Source: Algimonas porphyrae (lineage in GTDB: Bacteria; Pseudomonadota; Alphaproteobacteria; Caulobacterales; Maricaulaceae). Taken from it: a DNA stretch of 64,000 bases. Position 1 is the first letter of the stretch. Each line of letters starts with the position of its first letter. Shown piece by piece: positions 24,495 to 33,217 of this stretch. Where the stretch lies: contig NZ_CP163424.1 in assembly GCF_041429795.1 (NCBI RefSeq), positions 932,001 through 996,000 on the forward strand. The letters run 5' to 3'. The notes beneath the pieces are model-generated. The model had not been told where the DNA came from. It did not search any database and saw only the letters and a program-made list of their open reading frames with translations. The position numbers and the translations under genes are program-made.

Positions 24495-26150
24495 TCAGTG
24501 TCCGCGTCGTTTGGGCGGAGCCTGTCCGCCACCCCGATTGCGGAACGGTGCGGGCTTACGTCTGGGTTTGCGTTTGAACGATTGCGCCGATTTGGCATTG
24601 GGTGCCGATGATCCCGACTGTGGGGGTACGCCTGTCTTGCGGGACGGCGCAGCGCGGCGACGTGCCGGATCGATCTGTGGTCGATCTGTTTTGGTCGAGG
24701 GTTCGCGCTTGCCGGTTTCCGTCTCAGTCTGCCGGGTCCTGTAACCCTGACCATCTGTCCGAGGCGAATCCGACCGTGACCCACGCTTTGGCTTGCTGTG
24801 GGCTGGCTTGCGTTCTCCAGACGGTGTGTCGGATGCGTTCTTAAAGGTGCTGCGGTCTTGAGCCGATTTCTGGCCCTGATCCCTGCGTGTGGATTTACCT
24901 GACGGCTTGCCGGTTTTCTTGCGTGACTTTCCCCGGCCTTTGCGCGCGGGCTGATCGGGGCTCAGATTGACGCGTGCGATGGCAGGGCGCGCTTCAATCA
25001 CCTTGATCCGGTCGGCCATGTCGTCGGGCATCGTCTCGACAGGAATAGTTTCGCCCAGCAGTTTCTGAATATCCTTCAGATAGGCGCGCTCATCCTTGGC
25101 GACGAAGGCGATGGCACGGCCCGAGGCCTGTGCGCGGGCCGTCCGCCCGATACGATGGACATATTGCTCCGGCACATTCGGGATCTCGTAATTGAAAACG
25201 TGGCTGATTTCCGGAATATCGATCCCGCGGGCCGCGACATCTGTTGCGACCAGAACATCGACTTCGCCGGACTTGAAGGCATCCAGCGCGCGCGTGCGTT
25301 GGCCCTGGCTGCGATTGCCATGAATGGCGAGAGCAGGAATGCCGATTTGCGCCAATCGTTTCACGACCCGGTCTGCGCCGTGCTTCGTGCGCGTGAAAAC
25401 CAGCGAGCGAGTGACTTCGTCGCGTAGCAGGCTATCGGCCAGCAACATTGGTTTTTCCGGCCCTTCCGCATAGATCAGTGATTGTTCGACCCGTTCAGCC
25501 GTCGTGTTGGGCGGAGAAACCGTGACCTTGACCGGATCGCTGAGAAAGCTGTCGGCAAGTTTGCGGATTTTCGGAGGAAGCGTCGCCGAGAAGAAAAGCG
25601 TCTGGCGCTTTTTCGGCAAGAGCGGGATGATCTTCCGCAGCGCATGGATGAAGCCCATATCCATCATCTGATCCGCTTCATCGAGAATGAGGACTTCGAC
25701 GCCGGATAGGCGCACATCGCCCCGGTCGAGCAGATCGATCAGGCGGCCAGGAGTCGCAACCAGAATGTCATTGCCATGCACAAGGCGTTTGATCTGCCTT
25801 GCAATGGAGACACCGCCTGTGACTTTGGCGATCTCGAGATCCATCATGAAGCGGCCATAGCTGCGAAAGCTCTTTTCGATCTGTCCGACAAGTTCGCGCG
25901 TGGGGGCGAGCACAAGCACGCGCGCCCCGCGTTTCGGCGGGTCCATATCGTGGGTGAAGATATGGTGGAGGGTCGGCAGGGCGAAGGCTGCCGTCTTGCC
26001 GGTCCCTGTCTGGGCGATGCCCAACAGGTCCTGCCCTTCCAGCAGATGCGGGATAGCCTGGGCCTGAATGGGGGAGGGTGTGGTGTAGCCGATCGTTGCC
26101 AGCGCGCGCGCAATCGGCTCGGCCAGGTCGAGGTCTGTAAATGATGTCAT
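24495..26150 (-). CDS. rhlE: DEAD-box RNA helicase, RhlE-like
   Basis: A 551-residue ATP-dependent RNA helicase for RNA remodelling or ribosome assembly. Visible motifs in order are the Q motif TTPSPIQAQAIP (about 23-34), motif I AQTGTGKT (46-53), Ia PTRELV, Ib TPGR, motif II DEAD (157-160), motif III SAT (188-190), motif V ATDVAARGID (302-311) and motif VI HRIGRTAR (332-339). After about residue 400 the tail is very basic and low complexity (KGRGKSRKKTGKPSGK), probably an unstructured RNA-binding extension. It is transcribed leftward, diverging from blaI across 213 bp. Confidence 0.92.
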   Translation of the reverse strand: MTSFTDLDLAEPIARALATIGYTTPSPIQAQAIPHLLEGQDLLGIAQTGTGKTAAFALPTLHHIFTHDMDPPKRGARVLVLAPTRELVGQIEKSFRSYGRFMMDLEIAKVTGGVSIARQIKRLVHGNDILVATPGRLIDLLDRGDVRLSGVEVLILDEADQMMDMGFIHALRKIIPLLPKKRQTLFFSATLPPKIRKLADSFLSDPVKVTVSPPNTTAERVEQSLIYAEGPEKPMLLADSLLRDEVTRSLVFTRTKHGADRVVKRLAQIGIPALAIHGNRSQGQRTRALDAFKSGEVDVLVATDVAARGIDIPEISHVFNYEIPNVPEQYVHRIGRTARAQASGRAIAFVAKDERAYLKDIQKLLGETIPVETMPDDMADRIKVIEARPAIARVNLSPDQPARKGRGKSRKKTGKPSGKSTRRDQGQKSAQDRSTFKNASDTPSGERKPAHSKPKRGSRSDSPRTDGQGYRTRQTETETGKREPSTKTDRPQIDPARRRAAPSRKTGVPPQSGSSAPNAKSAQSFKRKPRRKPAPFRNRGGGQAPPKRRGH

Positions 26151-26296
26151 GGAAATTACCGGCGGACAGCGTGACCGGATGTCCGATGTCCTTGGAAAAC
26201 GCAGCCGCTAAGGTGCCGCTGCGGTCCTGTCAACGCATTCACGCGGCTGAAGAGGATCGGCGGACACCGGGTTTTCTGGTCGAAGCATGACAATTT

Positions 26297-26327
26297 CGAC
26301 ATAAAGACGACATCTGTCGTTTTGTCG
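26297..26327. promoter_or_regulatory. Nested inverted repeat, candidate operator of the BlaI-type repressor
   Basis: ACGACATCTGTCGT (26307-26320) is a 6-2-6 inverted repeat. It is flanked by a second pair of arms, CGACA at 26297-26301 and TGTCG at 26323-26327, almost symmetric about the same centre. It lies 37 bp upstream of the blaI-like ATG, in the gap shared with the divergent helicase gene. BlaI/MecI repressors bind short dyads of this type and usually regulate their own operon, so autoregulation is the likely role; this is inferred. Confidence 0.6.
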
Positions 26328-26363
26328 TTTACAGCTTAGCGTCAGTCCTGTACTGCAGCTCCC

Positions 26364-26750
26364 ATGAATAAAGCGATCAAACCGTCTCCGGGTGAAACCG
26401 CCATCCTGCAAGTTCTGTGGGAAGCCCAACCGCGCAGTGTGAAGGACATTCACGAAGCGCTCAGCCAGACCCGGTCGGTCGGGTATACGACAACGCTGAA
26501 GCAGATTCAGCGCATGTTTGAAAAAGGCCTGGTGACGCGAGAGCGCGGCGAGGGCAAATCCTACGACTATTCCGCCGCCGTTGGCGAAGCCGATACCAAG
26601 GCGCGCCTGTTCGACCGGTTTGTATCCACTGCGTTCGAAGGCTCAGTGCCCGATCTGGTGATGCATGCGCTGGGACGGGACGGGGCCAGCTCGGACGATA
26701 TTGAAAAAATCAGAGAGTTTCTGGATTCGCTGGATCCAGAGTCAGAATGA
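26364..26750 (+). CDS. BlaI/MecI/CopY-family transcriptional repressor
   Basis: A 128-residue winged-helix repressor of the BlaI family. The start PSPGETAILQVLWEAQPRSVKDIHEAL is the typical helix-turn-helix entry, and VGYTTTLKQIQRMFEKGLVTRERGEGKSYDYSA is the recognition helix and wing. The carboxy half is the dimerisation region. In known systems a BlaR1-type M56 protease inactivates BlaI by cleavage when a signal is sensed. The M56 gene starts 59 bp downstream, so this pair probably works the same way, although no beta-lactamase gene is present. Confidence 0.92.
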   Translation: MNKAIKPSPGETAILQVLWEAQPRSVKDIHEALSQTRSVGYTTTLKQIQRMFEKGLVTRERGEGKSYDYSAAVGEADTKARLFDRFVSTAFEGSVPDLVMHALGRDGASSDDIEKIREFLDSLDPESE

Positions 26751-26809
26751 CAATCCTGCGGCCTGTGCCAGCCAAGGGATAGAGACGAGACGTCGAAAGG
26801 GGACGAGTA

Positions 26810-28960
26810 ATGAGACTGGATATAACCGCATTCTGGGACGCGCTGGGTTGGGCGATCCTGCACAGTCTTTGGCAGGGGGCTCTGATCGGCTTGGGCGTAT
26901 GGCTGGCCCGGCTTCTATTGACCGATCGGCGTGCGAAACTGCGCTACCTGACCGGCATGGCCGGTCTTGTAGGGACATGTGCCGCCTTCCTGTCGACATT
27001 TGCCGTCCTGCTGATATCCCGACGCGGCATTCCGCTCAGACTGGATCCCCTGCCAACGGGGGCAGTGGATGCAGGCGGTCCGATTAGCGACACGGGCGTT
27101 GCCATCAGCGTCTTTCCCGTCCAGTCCCTGCAGACGGATACGACGGTCGCGCTGGTGCCCGTTCTAGGTATGGTTTGGGCGATCGGCTTTGCCTTTCTCA
27201 GCCTGCAGGCCTACCGTGCCTGGTCGCAGACACGCTGGCTTGCCACGAATGGTCTTCGAACGCCCGGCGCCGACTGGACACACCGCTTTCAGGCCCTGAT
27301 CCACCGTAGCCATACGCATCAGCGTATCCGCCTGTTCGTATCCGATCATGTGTCGGGTCCGCTTACACTTGGGGCTCTGCGCCCGATCGTTCTGGTTCCT
27401 GCGGGCTTTCTGACAGCGCTGCCTCCGGCCCAGGTCGAAGCGATCCTGTTGCACGAACTGGCCCATATCCGTCGGCATGACTTCCTGTTCGGTCTGGTGC
27501 AGACCGCCATCCGCACAGCCCTTTACTTCAATCCGGCTGTCCTGCTGATATCACGCGCCGTCGATGCGGACCGCGAAGAGGCCTGCGATGACATTGCCGT
27601 CCAGATCACGGGACAACCCGCCGATCTGGTGCGGGGTCTGGCTGCGCTGCGTCTGTCCAGTGCGGCACCTGATCTGGCGATGGCGGCGGATGGCGGCCCG
27701 TTGCTGGCGCGCCTGAACCGTCTGATGGGCCGCCCTGCGCCTCGTCCGGTCCTGCGCAGTGTCACGAATCGCCTGTCGGCAGCGGCGCTCTCGGCTCTGA
27801 TGCTCGGGACCGCAGCTTGCACCAGCGTGTCGATGGCAAACCCGCAATCCGCAGCTCCGAGCGACCCGCAACTTCCTGACACGGTCGTGCGCGGTTCAGC
27901 CGAAGCTGAGGCCCCTAAGTCGCGTTTCTTCGCGCAGGCATCGAACATGGATGCGCCGATTCCGCCCATGCCCGTCATGCCGCCCGTGCCCGCACTTCCG
28001 CCGGCCCCCGCAGCGCCTGCCATGCCGCCTGTCCCATCCGTGCCGACCCCCATGATCGGTGATTATGAGAGCGAAGCTGCGTTCGAAGACGCGATGGAAG
28101 CCTGGGGCGAGAAGATGGAGGCGTGGGGTACCGAAGTCGAAGCCCGGTTCGAGGGGGACTGGGAAGACAAGATGGAAGCCTGGGGCGCTGAGGTCGAGGC
28201 CCGTTTCGAAGGCGACTGGGAAAACCAGATGGAAGCCTGGGGCGAAGAAATGGAGGTCTGGGCAGAATCGCTTGAAGCGCGCGGTATCGATGTCGGTGAT
28301 CGCCTTGAAGAACTCGGAGCCCTGAAGGGTCTGGAACGGATCGGTGACATCGAAGACTATTCCGAGGCCTATGCAGACCGTATTGCCCAACAGGTCGAGC
28401 GTCAGGTGGAGATGGCTCTGCAGCAGCAGGAGCGCGTCGAACGCAATGCAGACCGTCAGGTTCGTATGGCCGAACGTCAGGCCGAACGGGCTCAGCGTGA
28501 CGCCGAACGGGCTCAGCGCAATGTCGAGAGAGCGGCTCGCGACGCCGCACGCAAGGCGGAGTGGAAAGCAGCCCACAAGTCGCGCAAAACAAGCACGCAT
28601 ACGACCCAGGTCTCGGTCGACGGTGATCATGACGCGATTCAGATCAATGGTCGGACCGTCAATGTCTCTGCACTGCGTCAGAACCTTCTGACGCCTCTGG
28701 TGGCGGATGGGTTGATCCGCAATGATCGAGTGGCCGTCAATCTGTCGCTGTGCAGCGACGGTATGGAGATCAATAACCAGGCGGTCAGTGCGGCCCAGAA
28801 AAGGCGTTATGAAGGCATCATCGCCGCCTCAGGTCTGGATGTCGATGGCTCTCTCCTCCTGTCGATCAAATCCGATGCGACCAAGATCAAACTGTCAGAG
28901 ACTGGCGATGATGACGGCGTCACAATGACGTTCGGCACGCATAGCGACGACACGAAGTAG
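26810..28960 (+). CDS. M56-family (BlaR1-like) membrane metallopeptidase with repeat-rich C-terminal domain
   Basis: A 716-residue sensor protease. Three or four membrane helices lie in the first 250 residues (about 15-37, 48-70, 113-133 and near 225-245), with the zinc site HELAH at 215-219 and EEACDD at 256-261, as in BlaR1. A further hydrophobic stretch at 322-337 leads to a long soluble part. That part has a Pro-rich linker (about 384-415), a 19-residue repeat with MEAWG...EARFEGDWE (about 428-490), a charged coiled-coil rich in Arg, Glu, Ala and Gln (about 520-590), and a final alpha/beta-looking domain. No penicillin-binding SxxK domain is present, so it does not look like a beta-lactam sensor. 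AGGGGACGAG precedes the ATG. Confidence 0.88.
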   Translation: MRLDITAFWDALGWAILHSLWQGALIGLGVWLARLLLTDRRAKLRYLTGMAGLVGTCAAFLSTFAVLLISRRGIPLRLDPLPTGAVDAGGPISDTGVAISVFPVQSLQTDTTVALVPVLGMVWAIGFAFLSLQAYRAWSQTRWLATNGLRTPGADWTHRFQALIHRSHTHQRIRLFVSDHVSGPLTLGALRPIVLVPAGFLTALPPAQVEAILLHELAHIRRHDFLFGLVQTAIRTALYFNPAVLLISRAVDADREEACDDIAVQITGQPADLVRGLAALRLSSAAPDLAMAADGGPLLARLNRLMGRPAPRPVLRSVTNRLSAAALSALMLGTAACTSVSMANPQSAAPSDPQLPDTVVRGSAEAEAPKSRFFAQASNMDAPIPPMPVMPPVPALPPAPAAPAMPPVPSVPTPMIGDYESEAAFEDAMEAWGEKMEAWGTEVEARFEGDWEDKMEAWGAEVEARFEGDWENQMEAWGEEMEVWAESLEARGIDVGDRLEELGALKGLERIGDIEDYSEAYADRIAQQVERQVEMALQQQERVERNADRQVRMAERQAERAQRDAERAQRNVERAARDAARKAEWKAAHKSRKTSTHTTQVSVDGDHDAIQINGRTVNVSALRQNLLTPLVADGLIRNDRVAVNLSLCSDGMEINNQAVSAAQKRRYEGIIAASGLDVDGSLLLSIKSDATKIKLSETGDDDGVTMTFGTHSDDTK
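28091..28279 (+). repeat. Intragenic 57-bp (19-residue) repeats in the M56 gene
   Basis: The coding sequence repeats with a period of 57 bp. MEAWG occurs at residues 429, 436, 455 and 474, and EARFEGDWE twice in between. The copies are similar but diverged at third positions, so the repeat is old enough to have been kept by selection on the protein. Confidence 0.85.
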
Positions 28961-28968
28961 GATATTCC

Positions 28969-31143
28969 ATGTTCAAGTCTTCTTCGCCGCGTTTGACGGC
29001 CCTGGTCTCGCTCACCCTTTTCTCAGCGTCGGTTCTGCCCGCTCACGCCTATCAGCAAGTGGACGATTCCCTTCGTGCAGATGCCGAGGCCGAGCTGTCC
29101 GGCGCTGAGAATCCGGAGGCTGCGGATGTAACGCCCCCACTCGAACCATCTGCAGCCTCCGACCGCAATGTCTATCAGGCGAGCTATTTCGAGGCCTATG
29201 TCCCGCGGACGGCACTGGACATGGTCAGGCGGATCCCGGGCTTTCAAATCCGCTCTGGCGATACGGGTCGGCGTGGTTTGGGCCAGGGCGGCGCGAATGT
29301 CCTGATTAATGGCGAACGGCTGACCGGTAAGACCGACCCGTTCAATGAACTGGATCAGCTGCTTGCCAGCAGTGTCGTCGAGATCCGTGTGCTGGAAGGC
29401 GCGACACTTTCCATTCCGGGGCTGAGCGGTCAGGTCGTCGACATTATCGTGTCGCGTCCGGATGGTCTCAAAGGCACATGGGAATGGAACCCGCAATTCC
29501 GCAAACGTCTGGAGCCCAGCCTGCTGAATGCGGAGCTGAACATATCCGGTGAAGCCGATCTGGCGGGGGGACTGACCTATACGCTGCAATTACGGGAATA
29601 TGGCTTTCGCAGCGGAGCAATCCGCGACGAGCAGCGCAGCCAGATTGGTGGCGGTCCGATCGAGCAGCGCGACGAGAAGATTTCAAATTTCGGGGACCGG
29701 CCAGGCGTTGCCCTGAACCTCGGCTGGACGCCGGCGCCAGAACATAAGGTCAATCTGAACACGGAATATTTCCTGTTCAATTTTGCCCGGACCGCCAATG
29801 CGATCCGGACGCCGCTGGGGGCGCAAGGCGACGACTCCCTGACCGAATCCACCAGCAGCGAAGATGAGTGGAATCTGGAAATCGACGGCGATTACGAATT
29901 TCCGCTCCTGTCGGGACAGATGAAACTGACCGGGGTCTATGACCGCGAGCATTCGCCCATGTCGAACAGTTTCGCCCTGTTCGATCCGCAGTCGGGGTTT
30001 GCCGGAGCCAGCCGTTTCGATCAATTCGGAAAGGAGCTGGAACTGATCGGTCGCGCCGAATATTCATGGAGCCCGACCGAAGGACGGGACTGGCAAGTCG
30101 CAGCGGAGGCGGCTTATAATGAGCTGGATATCGAGCAGCAGCTTTTCAGACAAAATCCCGGTGCCGGATTTATCGGTGATCCATTATCCGGTTTCGTTGT
30201 CAGCGAAGATCGCTACGAGGTCACGACGACCCATAGTCGTCCGCTGAATGACAAATGGGATTTGCAGGCCTCGATCGGGCTCGAATATTCCAAGTTGATG
30301 CAGGACAGGGCGGGCGGTGCCGCCGTCGATCCGCGCAGTTTCTACCGTCCGAAAGGGTTTCTGTCGGCGACCTATAAGGTCGATGACACATTTCGCATCC
30401 GCTCGCGCATCGAGCGCGAAGTCGGTCAGCTCAACTTCTTCGATTTCGTGTCGTCGGTCGATCTGGTCGACAATTTGGGGCGCTCGGGCAATCCCGATCT
30501 GGTCCCGGCGCAAAGCTGGCTGGCCAGTCTCGATTTTGACAAGGATTTCGGTCAGGGCAATACGTTCCGGATCGAAGTCTATGGCGCGCAGATTTCCGAT
30601 ACGGTCGACCGTATTCCTGTCGGGGCCAATGGCGATGCCGTCGGGAATATCGGAACGGCCTATCGCTACGGTTTCGATATTGCCTCGACATTGAAAGGGG
30701 AACGTTTGGGTCTTCCGGGGACGGAGCTGAACCTGATCTTCGACTGGCGGGATTCCATCGTGGACGACCCGGTGCAGGACTTTTCGCGGCGGCTCAATGG
30801 CGACAAGGAAATCTATTACGAAGTCAGCTACCGCCACGATATTCCCAGCACGGATTGGGCCTATGGGGCCTTCATGGAACGGTTTATCAGCGCCCGGCAA
30901 TACAGACTGTTCTCGATCGACCGGAACGGCGTCGACAAGCCCTACGCCGCGATCTTCGTCGAGCATAAGGACGTGTTCGGGATGACGCTGAATGCCAATC
31001 TAGGCAATCTGTTCGGGCAGAAGGAGTTTTTCGAGCGCACACGCTTCGATGGCCGACGGGATGTCGGCGTGCCGTCTCAGATCGACAATGCGACCTTCGA
31101 ATTCGGTCCGATCCTGCGCCTGTCACTCAGCGGAAGTTTCTGA
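28969..31143 (+). CDS. TonB-dependent outer-membrane receptor
   Basis: A 724-residue receptor with a cleavable signal (ending PAHA at about residue 26). The plug domain spans about 60-170 and contains TALDMVRRIPGFQIRSGDTGRRGLGQGGANVLINGERL, a variant of the usual TonB plug pattern. The remainder is an amphipathic beta-barrel and the chain ends LRLSLSGSF, with the terminal aromatic residue needed for outer-membrane assembly. It starts 8 bp after the M56 gene (GGATATTCC then ATG), so it belongs to the blaI operon. The ligand is unknown; no other uptake genes are adjacent. Confidence 0.9.
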   Translation: MFKSSSPRLTALVSLTLFSASVLPAHAYQQVDDSLRADAEAELSGAENPEAADVTPPLEPSAASDRNVYQASYFEAYVPRTALDMVRRIPGFQIRSGDTGRRGLGQGGANVLINGERLTGKTDPFNELDQLLASSVVEIRVLEGATLSIPGLSGQVVDIIVSRPDGLKGTWEWNPQFRKRLEPSLLNAELNISGEADLAGGLTYTLQLREYGFRSGAIRDEQRSQIGGGPIEQRDEKISNFGDRPGVALNLGWTPAPEHKVNLNTEYFLFNFARTANAIRTPLGAQGDDSLTESTSSEDEWNLEIDGDYEFPLLSGQMKLTGVYDREHSPMSNSFALFDPQSGFAGASRFDQFGKELELIGRAEYSWSPTEGRDWQVAAEAAYNELDIEQQLFRQNPGAGFIGDPLSGFVVSEDRYEVTTTHSRPLNDKWDLQASIGLEYSKLMQDRAGGAAVDPRSFYRPKGFLSATYKVDDTFRIRSRIEREVGQLNFFDFVSSVDLVDNLGRSGNPDLVPAQSWLASLDFDKDFGQGNTFRIEVYGAQISDTVDRIPVGANGDAVGNIGTAYRYGFDIASTLKGERLGLPGTELNLIFDWRDSIVDDPVQDFSRRLNGDKEIYYEVSYRHDIPSTDWAYGAFMERFISARQYRLFSIDRNGVDKPYAAIFVEHKDVFGMTLNANLGNLFGQKEFFERTRFDGRRDVGVPSQIDNATFEFGPILRLSLSGSF

Positions 31144-31180
31144 CGCATAGGGAAGTCAGACCGTTCCGCGCGAAAGGCCG

Positions 31181-32350
31181 TTACGGGGCGATTTCATCTT
31201 CCCAATATTCGCGATTGTCGCGTCGTTCGACACGACGACGGACCCGCAGGTCCAGCATGTCGTTCAGTCCGGTCTGGGCGAATAGCTCACGAATGGCAGA
31301 TTGTGTCGTCGGCTCGCACTGTTCGAGATGATCCGTCAGACGCTGTTGCATCCAGAACCGGTACGGCATGACCGCGGTCTTGAGCGACAGGCCATGCCAG
31401 TCAAACTGCGCCATGCCGATCGAGCGCTTGATTCCGTCCTGTCGCGAGTCTGGCAGCTGACTCTTCACCTGACCCTCGAACTGATCCTCCAGCCACTGAT
31501 TGGCGAAGGCAATATGCGCCGACAGTTCCGGGAGGAAATCGTCGGCGACAAAACGCATGAGCGATCTGAGCGACGACGGAATGGTATCGACCAGGCCTTC
31601 GGACCCTCCCGTGATGAAATGCGTATCGCGCGGCGGTCGCATCATCCGCTCGGTCCATGCGAATATGCGGGGCGCATCGCGCTTCATGATCAGGGCGGGA
31701 TGCGGATCACGAGCCAGGTGGGCATAGAGGCCGTTCATCAAGCCATAATCGCCGAGTGTCGGGCGTCCCCCCAGCAAGAAGGCGTGCTGGCTTAGATGGG
31801 CGTCAAACAGTGATAGGAATTCCGTATAGCGGGCTTCGATGACAGCCTCGCTTTCAGCGGACACGCCGAAGGCCGCGGCGGCCTGTCGCATCCGTCCTGA
31901 TGCCTGATCGAACATGGCGGCCTGCTGATCCGGGTTCAGACCCGGTGAGAAGGCTTCCGAGAAGCTGACCTTGAGAAAGTCGAGATTACCGGCATCGAAA
32001 TTCCAGCGATAATGCATAGCCGGACGTAACAGCCCTTCTCCGCCAAACAGCTCGAAGAGGTGAGCGACGCTCCGCAAGACCGGATCATCGGGCACAATGC
32101 TGAAGCGTCCCTGACCTGTGGTCTCGAAATGGTCGATGATGGACGTTCCGTCCTGCAACACAGTGCCGTCCGGCAGGACCAGGACCGGGATTATCCAGCG
32201 ACCGATCTGCGGCACGATATGGTTCAGGAATTCCGGGTGTCCTGCGCCGCGTTCTTCGAACGGCAACCCGTGATGCAGCAGATAGGCACGCACCTTGCCC
32301 GTATAGAGCGAAGCGGACATGCCGTAGAGAATGAGGTGAGGTGCGGTCAT
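31181..32350 (-). CDS. Glutathione S-transferase-like protein with extended C-terminus
   Basis: A 389-residue cytosolic protein. The amino-terminal 80 residues resemble a GST thioredoxin fold (LILYGMSASLYTGKVRAYLLHHGLPFEE, then IPVLVLPDGTVLQDGTSIIDHFE). An all-helical carboxy half contains HAFLLGGRPTLGDYGLMNGLYAHLARDP, typical of GST alpha domains. The chain is about 150 residues longer than a normal GST; the extra part (about 255-389) is helical and ends in a charged RVRRRVERRDNREYWEDE. Substrate unknown. It faces the TonB gene convergently with 37 bp between. Confidence 0.8.
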   Translation of the reverse strand: MTAPHLILYGMSASLYTGKVRAYLLHHGLPFEERGAGHPEFLNHIVPQIGRWIIPVLVLPDGTVLQDGTSIIDHFETTGQGRFSIVPDDPVLRSVAHLFELFGGEGLLRPAMHYRWNFDAGNLDFLKVSFSEAFSPGLNPDQQAAMFDQASGRMRQAAAAFGVSAESEAVIEARYTEFLSLFDAHLSQHAFLLGGRPTLGDYGLMNGLYAHLARDPHPALIMKRDAPRIFAWTERMMRPPRDTHFITGGSEGLVDTIPSSLRSLMRFVADDFLPELSAHIAFANQWLEDQFEGQVKSQLPDSRQDGIKRSIGMAQFDWHGLSLKTAVMPYRFWMQQRLTDHLEQCEPTTQSAIRELFAQTGLNDMLDLRVRRRVERRDNREYWEDEIAP

Positions 32351-32552
32351 GGCCCGTCATGGCGGATTGACCGCCCCAATGAAACGCCATTCGGGCTGTT
32401 TTGCATGAACGTGATGCAGGGTGAGGGCTGCGTGAACGATCGGACTGCGCGAACATGTATAAGAGATGCCGCAACGGTCTGGCTTTCGAGGTCGGTTTCG
32501 GCTTATGGCGCGGCCATTATCTTTCGGCATGACGGGCAACGCGGTCAGATTC

Positions 32553-33161
32553 ATGAAGACCTTGTTCATTTGCGGCGGCAGTGCGTCCGGCAAAACATAT
32601 CTGGCGCGCATGATCATGCGCCAACTCCAGAGCGCGACTCTAATGTCGCAGGATGCCTTCTATCATGACCGCCCGTCGGGCAGTGCCGCGGATCGTCATG
32701 ATTTCGACTTTGACCAGCCTTACGCGATCGACTGGGACGAAATGAAAGCCGCTCTTGAGTCTCTGTGCCAAGGTGAAGTGACCGACATTCCGGTCTACGA
32801 CTTCAATGTCTCGCTGCGGGCTGGGTCCGAACCGCTGGTTCCCGAAGGTGATGTTCTGATTGTCGATGGGACGTTGATTCTTAGCCAGCCAAAGATCGCG
32901 GCCTTGGGCGATGTGTCTGTTTTTGTCCGCGCGCCGGAGACGCTGCGCCGGGCCCGCCGTGAACACAGGGATGTGGAAGAGCGTGGGCGCACCATCACAT
33001 TCGTCCGGCAGCAGCTGGCGGAACAGGTCTTCCCGGCGCATGACCAGCATGTCGAGCCATCCGCCGTGCATGCCGACCTGATTCTCGACGCCGAGGACAT
33101 CATGCGCGACCCGGAAGGGACTGTGAGACAGGTTCTGGAACTTCTGGAACAGACAGGCTAG
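32553..33161 (+). CDS. Uridine kinase-like P-loop enzyme
   Basis: A 202-residue P-loop kinase of the uridine kinase / phosphoribulokinase group. Walker A is GGSASGKT at residues 8-15. SQDAFYHD (about 32-39), PYAIDWDEMKAAL, DIPVYDF and LIVDGTLIL match the uridine-kinase order of motifs, and RRARREHRDVEERGRT looks like the lid region. The frame is open upstream, but the conserved strand starts at ATG 32553, so that start is preferred although no strong ribosome site is visible. A nucleoside transporter gene follows 56 bp later, so the pair probably salvages imported nucleosides. Confidence 0.82.
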   Translation: MKTLFICGGSASGKTYLARMIMRQLQSATLMSQDAFYHDRPSGSAADRHDFDFDQPYAIDWDEMKAALESLCQGEVTDIPVYDFNVSLRAGSEPLVPEGDVLIVDGTLILSQPKIAALGDVSVFVRAPETLRRARREHRDVEERGRTITFVRQQLAEQVFPAHDQHVEPSAVHADLILDAEDIMRDPEGTVRQVLELLEQTG

Positions 33162-33217
33162 GCGGCTGCCATCTGCAGCAGTGCCGAGGCACTGTGGGCG
33201 CAAGGGGACACAATTCG

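Noticed and set aside
27819-27832. TAAC-like lipobox (TAACT/AACT) in the M56 protein at about residues 333-337
   Set aside because: AAC at this site lies in an internal hydrophobic segment, not after an amino-terminal signal, so it is not a lipoprotein signal.
28059-28691. Long open frames (80-244 codons) antisense to or out of frame with the M56 repeat region
   Set aside because: GC-rich repetitive coding sequence opens all frames; their proteins are low-complexity Arg/Pro/His repeats without start signals.
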